A stretch of DNA of 10,168 bases, taken from contig DKGY01000058.1 of the NCBI GenBank assembly GCA_002453475.1, forward strand, positions 1 to 10,168. Direction: 5' to 3'. Within the stretch, counting starts at the first letter, position 1. Each line of letters starts with the position of its first letter. This DNA is from Clostridium sp. UBA6758. GTDB lineage: Bacteria; Bacillota; Clostridia; Clostridiales; Clostridiaceae. Shown in pieces: positions 6,001 through 10,168 of the stretch. The translations under genes were made by a program, and so were the position numbers. Below the pieces are notes generated by a model. That model worked only from the letters and a program-made list of their open reading frames with translations, searched no databases and was not told the origin of the DNA.

Positions 6001-6118
6001 ATAAAATTATAGATTTATTTAAGAATAGTTGTTAAAACACAGGTAATACTAATACTAATATTTTATATTAAATATTGTTTTTAGATATTGTCTCTAAATG
6101 CAAAGGTAAGGTGAGTAT

Positions 6119-6466
6119 ATGAGTGACGATAAGCAAAGGATTATACAGGAGTTTGTTCCTGGTAAACAAGTAACCCTTGCACATATAATAGCAAATCCTA
6201 CTGACGAACTTTATAAAAAGCTGGGTCTTGTAGCAGATACTAGAGATGCTATTGGAATTTTAACAATAACTCCAAGTGAAGGTTCCATAATAGCTGCAGA
6301 TGTAGCTACGAAAGCTGCTGGAGTTAATCTTGGATTTGTAGATAGATTTAGTGGCTCACTTGTTATAACAGGAGATGTTAGTTCTATAGAATCAGCATTG
6401 AAGGAAGTTACTTCTGTTCTTGAGGGATTATTACAATTTACTTCTACAAAAATTACTAGAACGTAG
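6119..6466 (+). CDS. eutS: EutS, bacterial microcompartment shell protein
   Basis: EutS is a hexameric BMC-domain shell protein of the ethanolamine microcompartment, the protein shell that holds volatile acetaldehyde next to its enzymes. The 115 residues match the family (about 111 in E. coli). Near-identical family segments are visible: [16 protein letters not shown] (7-22), AIGILTITP (44-52), [18 protein letters not shown] (70-87) and a C-terminal helix [18 protein letters not shown]. The circularly permuted fold typical of EutS/PduU is expected. The residue before AIG is Asp43, where E. coli EutS has the glycine (Gly39) that bends its hexamer. The ribosome-binding site is AAGGTGA (6108-6114). 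It is the first gene of the eutS-eutP-eutV-eutW unit, controlled by the leader attenuator. The eutP ribosome-binding site overlaps its stop codon. Confidence 0.96.
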   Translation: MSDDKQRIIQEFVPGKQVTLAHIIANPTDELYKKLGLVADTRDAIGILTITPSEGSIIAADVATKAAGVNLGFVDRFSGSLVITGDVSSIESALKEVTSVLEGLLQFTSTKITRT

Positions 6467-6474
6467 GAGGAAAC

Positions 6475-6906
6475 ATGAAAAAAGTAATATTCATAGGAAA
6501 GACAGGAAGTGGTAAGACTACTTTGTGCCAAAAGATTCACGACTTAGATTTGAAATATAAGAAGACTCAATCAGTAGAAATTTATGATGAGTCTATAGAT
6601 ACTCCAGGAGAATATTTAGAAAATAGATCTTATTATAAAGCTTTGATAGTAACATCAGCAGATGCAGATGTAATTGCACTAGTATATGATTGTACTTCAG
6701 AGGAATCTTACATAGCACCAGGTTTTTGTAGTATGTTTGCTAAGGAGTGTATTGGGATAGTTACCAAAATAGACATTGCTCAAAACAATGATAGAGTAAA
6801 ACATGCTAGGGAGATTTTAAAAGATGCTGGAGTCTCTAGAATTTTTGAAGTAAACACTTTAGATGGAACCGGAATAGAGGAATTAATTAAATATTTAAGT
6901 TCATAA
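6475..6906 (+). CDS. eutP: EutP, P-loop GTPase-like protein of ethanolamine utilization
   Basis: EutP/PduV family protein of 143 residues, the normal length. It has a Walker A loop GKTGSGKT (8-15), a DTPGE switch motif (42-46), a TKID nucleotide-specificity motif (97-100) and a degenerate G5 region near NTLDGTG. The Salmonella relative has been reported to act as an acetate kinase, while PduV is linked to microcompartment positioning; which applies here cannot be read from the sequence. No membrane segment is present. The AGGAGG site (6465-6470) overlaps the eutS stop codon, four bases before the ATG, so the two genes are tightly co-transcribed. Twenty-one bases separate it from eutV. Confidence 0.93.
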   Translation: MKKVIFIGKTGSGKTTLCQKIHDLDLKYKKTQSVEIYDESIDTPGEYLENRSYYKALIVTSADADVIALVYDCTSEESYIAPGFCSMFAKECIGIVTKIDIAQNNDRVKHAREILKDAGVSRIFEVNTLDGTGIEELIKYLSS

Positions 6907-6927
6907 TATAGAGGAGAATAATTAAAT

Positions 6928-7500
6928 ATGAGTAAAAAAATCATAATAGTCGACGATGAGCCTATTATTAGAATGGATATCAGAGATATCTTAGAAGCAG
7001 AGGGTTACAATGTAGTAGCAGAAGCTTCTGATGGGTTTAGTGCTGTAGAACTTTGCAAAGAGCATAAACCTGATTTAGTAATTATGGATATACAGATGCC
7101 TATACTTGATGGCATTGGAGCTAGTAAAAGAATTAGACTTGAACATCTTGCAGGTGGAATACTTTTGTTGACAGCCTTTAATGATACTGAATTTATAGAA
7201 AAGGCTAAAAGTGTAGGAGCATATGGATATCTAGTAAAACCTTTAGATGAAAAATCATTTATTCCAACAGTGGAAATGTGCTTAGCTAAAGTAGAAGAAT
7301 TTGAAGAGTTAGAGAATAACCTAGAGAAAGTTACATCAAAGTTAAACGAAAGAAAGTTAATTGAAAAAGCTAAGGGTATACTTATGAAAGAATTAAATTC
7401 CGATGAAGAAGAAGCTTATAGGTACATTAGAAAATTGAGTATGGATAGAAGATGTTCTATGATAGATATTGCAAAAACCTTAATAGTGGCTTATGAATAA
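6928..7500 (+). CDS. eutV: EutV, response regulator with RNA-binding ANTAR domain
   Basis: EutV is the RNA-binding output half of the EutVW two-component system. When phosphorylated it is known to bind dual-hairpin ANTAR sites and prevent termination in eut leaders. The receiver domain (1-120) has the acidic pair Asp9-Asp10, phospho-acceptor Asp54 (VIMDIQMP), Thr82 and Lys104 (LVKPLDE), so all catalytic residues are present. A coiled linker (about 118-143) leads to the ANTAR domain (about 131-187) with LIEKAKGILM, EAYRYIRKLSMDRRCSM and DIAKTLI. Length 190 is normal. The GAGGAG site (6911-6916) is a little distant, 11 bases from the ATG. The last eight bases overlap eutW. Its likely targets are the three dual hairpins at 4558, 5921 and 8923. 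Because it lies behind one of these, it should promote its own expression. Confidence 0.96.
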   Translation: MSKKIIIVDDEPIIRMDIRDILEAEGYNVVAEASDGFSAVELCKEHKPDLVIMDIQMPILDGIGASKRIRLEHLAGGILLLTAFNDTEFIEKAKSVGAYGYLVKPLDEKSFIPTVEMCLAKVEEFEELENNLEKVTSKLNERKLIEKAKGILMKELNSDEEEAYRYIRKLSMDRRCSMIDIAKTLIVAYE

Positions 7501-8917
7501 GATAAAAGAATTATGTAATATTTATACTAACCTCACTGATGAGGATATTAATAAAATCATAGAGATTTCTAACTCAATAGAGTTAATAGCTAATTTCGAG
7601 GAATGCGATGCTTTTATAGATGTACCATCAAAAAACCCAGAAGAAGCCATAGTAGTTTCAGAAGGAAGAAAAAAAGAATCTATTTATACTGATTCCGTAG
7701 TTGGGAAAAAGGCTTTAAGAATAAATGAGCCTGGTGTAATAAGAACTCTAAAAACTGGTGAAGTTTTTAAAGGAGTAAGAGCTTTAACTCAAGAAAATAG
7801 ATTTGTAAGACAAAAGGTATACCCAATTTTAAATGAACAGAAAATAATAGGAGTAATTATTGTTGAGAATGATATAAGTAATGAAATAAAAGAAGATTTT
7901 ACTATTCCTAATGATGGCTCCAAAAGCAAAAGACAAAAGACACATCAGCTAATGAACTTAATAAATTCCAATAGATTGATTAATGATAACTTAGAATCTG
8001 CTGTTTTAGTTTATGATGAAAATGGAATATTAAGAATTAAAAATAGAAAAGCTGATATGATTTATATAGGTAGGGGATACAACGAGCTTGAAGGCATGCA
8101 TTACGATGATTTGTCCTTAGATAATACCCTATTTACCAATATTAATAAAATCTTAGAGATTACAGAAGATAATAAAGTAATAACAAAGGAAGTAAAAGTT
8201 GGTAATTTTTATTATGGAATAAAAAGAATACTGATTAAGGAAGAGGACTTGAGAGTTATTGAAATAGTTCAAGACATAACAGATATAAAGAATAAAGAAG
8301 CTGAAATAATCTCTAAATCTGTTGCTATACGAGAAATTCATCATAGAGTAAAGAATAACTTGCAAACCGTGGCTTCACTTTTACGTATTCAAGGGAGAAG
8401 ATGTGATAGTGAGGAAGCAAAGGTAAGTCTTCAGGAAAGTGTGAATAGGATTCTTGCTATTGCAGCAACTCATGAACTTTTATCAAAGGATATAAGTGAT
8501 GAGGTAAAGATTATGAAGGTTATAAATGCTATAGTAGATAATGCTAAAAGATGTTTTTTAAACATTCAAAAGGAAATTAATATAGAAGTATCAGGTGATG
8601 ATTTTTACATTGATACAGATAGAATTACTGCAATATCTCTTATAATTAATGAATTGATACAAAATTGTTATGATCATGCTTTTAATCATAGGGAGTGTGG
8701 AACTATAAAAATTACTGTGACTGAGCAGGATGAGTTTAGAGAAATATCAGTAGCTGACGATGGAGTTGGTTTTGATACTTCTATTGATAAATCTTCTAGT
8801 TTAGGAATGTCTATAGTAAAAAACTACATATCTGATAAATTAAAAGGTGATATAGATATATTTTCTAATGATGAGGGAACTAAAATTAAATTTAGATTTC
8901 CTATAAAAATTGAATGA
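7493..8917 (+). CDS. eutW: EutW, ethanolamine-responsive sensor histidine kinase
   Basis: A soluble histidine kinase of 474 residues that pairs with EutV; family members autophosphorylate in response to ethanolamine and pass the phosphate to EutV. Residues 1-130 form the N-terminal sensor domain typical of EutW-like kinases (VVSEGRKKESIYTDSVVGKK, ALTQENRFVRQKVYPI). Residues about 160-265 look like a PAS domain (ESAVLVYDENGILRIKNRKA, IEIVQDITDIKNKE). The HisKA_2-type dimerisation box is REIHHRVKNNLQTVASLL (280-297), with His284 the likely phospho-acceptor. The ATPase domain has the N-box INELIQNCYDHAF (Asn391), G1 DDGVGFD (422-428) and G2 SLGMSIV (436-442). No membrane span is visible, so sensing is cytoplasmic. 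The start overlaps the eutV end (ATGAATAA) without a good ribosome-binding site, pointing to translational coupling. The next ANTAR element begins five bases after its stop. Confidence 0.95.
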   Translation: MNKIKELCNIYTNLTDEDINKIIEISNSIELIANFEECDAFIDVPSKNPEEAIVVSEGRKKESIYTDSVVGKKALRINEPGVIRTLKTGEVFKGVRALTQENRFVRQKVYPILNEQKIIGVIIVENDISNEIKEDFTIPNDGSKSKRQKTHQLMNLINSNRLINDNLESAVLVYDENGILRIKNRKADMIYIGRGYNELEGMHYDDLSLDNTLFTNINKILEITEDNKVITKEVKVGNFYYGIKRILIKEEDLRVIEIVQDITDIKNKEAEIISKSVAIREIHHRVKNNLQTVASLLRIQGRRCDSEEAKVSLQESVNRILAIAATHELLSKDISDEVKIMKVINAIVDNAKRCFLNIQKEINIEVSGDDFYIDTDRITAISLIINELIQNCYDHAFNHRECGTIKITVTEQDEFREISVADDGVGFDTSIDKSSSLGMSIVKNYISDKLKGDIDIFSNDEGTKIKFRFPIKIE

Positions 8918-8922
8918 AATAG

Positions 8923-8963
8923 AACTACATTGAAGTAGTTTGATTTAAGCAAAGAGGCTTAAA
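8923..8963 (+). promoter_or_regulatory. ANTAR target RNA (dual hairpin) in the eutA leader
   Basis: P1 is aactac/gtagtt (8923-8928 with 8935-8940) closing loop ATTGAA. P2 is tttaagc/gcttaaa (8944-8950 with 8957-8963) closing loop AAAGAG. Both loops have A1 and G4. These stems, six and seven base pairs, are the longest of the three elements. The 3' arm of P2 lies inside the 5' arm of the terminator (8955-8964). The element begins only five bases past the eutW stop. Confidence 0.88.
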
Positions 8964-9024
8964 GTTAAAAAAATTAATTTTTCATAGTTATTTGAAAGAT
9001 TAATTTGATAGCTTTAAGCCTTTT
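8955..9024 (+). terminator. Attenuator terminator in the eutA leader, with a large internal helix
   Basis: Outer arms aggcttaaag (8955-8964) and ctttaagcct (9012-9021) pair over 10 bp and are followed by TTTT (9021-9024). Inside is a second 14-bp helix (8971-8984 with 8993-9006, one wobble) around an eight-base loop. The result is a much longer, two-part hairpin than the other two leaders have. It should stop transcription before eutA and the genes that follow unless EutV is active. Confidence 0.8.
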
Positions 9025-9048
9025 ATATTTGTATTTGGAGGTGATTCA

Positions 9049-10168
9049 ATGAGAGAAGAACTTTTAAGCGTTGGAATTGATATTGGAACGAGTACAACTC
9101 AACTTGTATTTTCAAAATTAATCATAGAAAACACTGCTTCAAGTTTTTCAGTGCCTAGAATATCAATAGTTGATAAAGAAGTGGTTTATAGAAGTGATGT
9201 TTATTTTACACCACTTAAATCTATGACAGAAATTGATGCTGAGAAAGTTAAGGATATAGTGTCTTTAGAATATAAAAAATCAGGTATCGATAAGGATGAA
9301 ATACAAACAGGAGCTGTAATTATAACAGGTGAGACTGCTAGAAAAGAAAATGCCAATGAAGTACTTCATACTTTAAGTGGATTTGCAGGAGATTTTGTAG
9401 TTGCTACAGCAGGTCCAGATCTTGAAAGTATTATAGCAGCTAAGGGTGCAGGAGCACATATTTACTCTAGTGAACATTCTACAAGTGTAGTTAACTTAGA
9501 TATTGGTGGAGGAACTACAAATTTAGCTGTATTTACTAGAGGTGACTTGAAGGAAACAGGATGTCTTGATATAGGTGGAAGACTTATAAAACTTGATAAA
9601 GATACAAATAATATAGTATATATTGCTCCTAAAATACAAAACATTATAAATGAAAATAACTTTGATATAAAAATTGGTTATAAAGTAACTAAAGAAATGT
9701 TGATTCCAGTTATTAATGAAATGGTAAAACTTTTAGAGGAAAGTGTAGGGCTTAGATCCCAAACATCTACCTTTGAAATGATAGTTACTAATAAGTCCAT
9801 AGCTTTAAATGAGGAAATTAAGTGTATATCCTTCTCAGGAGGAGTAGCTGACTATATATATAATGAAGCTCCTATAGAAGATTACTTTAAGTATGGAGAT
9901 GTAGGAATACTTCTAGGAGAAGCTATTAAAAGTTCAGACTTATGTAAAAAACTGAAATTAGTGAGATCAATAGAAACTATAAGAGCTACCGTAGTTGGAG
10001 CTGGATCTCACACCATGGATATTAGTGGTAGTACCATTACATATACCCATGATAACTTCCCTATAAAGAATTTACCAATTTTAAAGCTTAGTTTAGAAGA
10101 TGAAAATAGAGGTGCTGGAGTTTTAGAAAAAGCAATATCAGAAAAAATTAATTGGTTTAAGTATGAGA
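9049..10168 (+). CDS. eutA: EutA, ethanolamine ammonia-lyase reactivase, 3'-partial
   Basis: EutA frees the lyase EutBC from damaged cobalamin in an ATP-dependent way. The reading frame is open from 9049 to the window end, 373 codons of an expected total of about 475. It has the actin/Hsp70-like ATPase signatures: phosphate-1 loop GIDIGTSTTQLVFS (9-22), phosphate-2 loop NLDIGGGTTNLAVF (149-162), SFSGGVADYIY (261-271) and the adenosine-motif-like VVGAGSHTMDISG (315-327). Other family segments are visible: ITGETARKENANEVLHTLSG (92-111) and VVATAGPDLESIIA (117-130). A strong GGAGGTGA site (9037-9044) precedes the ATG by four bases. The gene stands behind its own attenuator within the operon. Its presence predicts eutB and eutC just beyond the window. 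Confidence 0.95.
   Translation, partial: MREELLSVGIDIGTSTTQLVFSKLIIENTASSFSVPRISIVDKEVVYRSDVYFTPLKSMTEIDAEKVKDIVSLEYKKSGIDKDEIQTGAVIITGETARKENANEVLHTLSGFAGDFVVATAGPDLESIIAAKGAGAHIYSSEHSTSVVNLDIGGGTTNLAVFTRGDLKETGCLDIGGRLIKLDKDTNNIVYIAPKIQNIINENNFDIKIGYKVTKEMLIPVINEMVKLLEESVGLRSQTSTFEMIVTNKSIALNEEIKCISFSGGVADYIYNEAPIEDYFKYGDVGILLGEAIKSSDLCKKLKLVRSIETIRATVVGAGSHTMDISGSTITYTHDNFPIKNLPILKLSLEDENRGAGVLEKAISEKINWFKYE

Noticed and set aside
6211..6540. Minus-strand reading frame across eutS and eutP
   Set aside because: It is a shadow of two clearly recognised genes and has no family resemblance of its own.
8153..8365. Minus-strand reading frame inside eutW
   Set aside because: Its Phe/Tyr-rich content is what an antisense of AT-rich coding DNA gives; no ribosome-binding site seen.
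9462..9644. Minus-strand reading frame inside eutA
   Set aside because: It lies wholly inside the conserved ATPase core of EutA and has no supporting signals.
1..10168. CRISPR arrays, tRNA or rRNA genes, insertion sequences, phage or integrase genes
   Set aside because: Looked for regularly spaced repeats, tRNA-like cloverleaf ends, transposase motifs and terminal inverted repeats; none were seen.

Overview
The window comes from a very AT-rich, low-GC Firmicute, most likely a Clostridium. The evidence is heavy ATA/AGA/TTA/GAA codon use, strong GGAGG ribosome-binding sites, consensus sigma-A promoters, U-tailed hairpin terminators and a Firmicutes-type ethanolamine-utilization (eut) locus controlled by an ANTAR antiterminator system. 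The species cannot be fixed from the sequence alone.

Left part (1-4320), housekeeping and unassigned genes. A 5'-truncated TPR protein (1-876) is followed by a strong hairpin. Next come an ExoA/XthA-type exonuclease III (1031-1786) and a 90-residue protein resembling ribosomal protein L25/Ctc (1861-2133). A perfect 15-bp inverted repeat separates these from a convergent unknown gene on the minus strand (2215-2586). Positions 2587-3126 hold no intact gene, but contain a frameshifted remnant of a DUF2089-like regulator (2847-3034). A minus-strand gene (3127-4245) encodes a predicted five-span membrane protein with a leucine-rich-repeat tail. Both minus-strand genes have recognisable promoters.

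Right part (4521-10168), the start of a eut locus: eutG (alcohol dehydrogenase), eutS (microcompartment shell), eutP (GTPase-like/acetate kinase family), eutV (ANTAR response regulator), eutW (soluble sensor kinase) and eutA (reactivase for ethanolamine ammonia-lyase, cut by the window end). The lyase genes eutBC and the other shell genes would be expected further right.

The main logic of the window is RNA-level control. Three leaders, before eutG, eutS and eutA, each carry two small hairpins with six-base loops that have A at loop position 1 and G at position 4. The 3' arm of the second hairpin is in each case also part of the 5' arm of an intrinsic terminator. This is the arrangement bound by phosphorylated EutV, which stabilises the dual hairpin and prevents termination when EutW senses ethanolamine. 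The eutG and eutS leaders sit directly behind near-perfect or perfect sigma-A promoters, so initiation looks constitutive and control falls on termination. The eutA leader has no clear promoter and lies inside the operon. Because eutV and eutW lie downstream of the eutS attenuator, the circuit should be autoactivating. No cobalamin riboswitch was seen in the window.

The EutVW/ANTAR mechanism is established in Enterococcus and related Firmicutes, so the system is not new in kind. The details of these leaders, the decayed DUF2089 gene, the membrane LRR protein and the L25-like protein are the points most worth checking.
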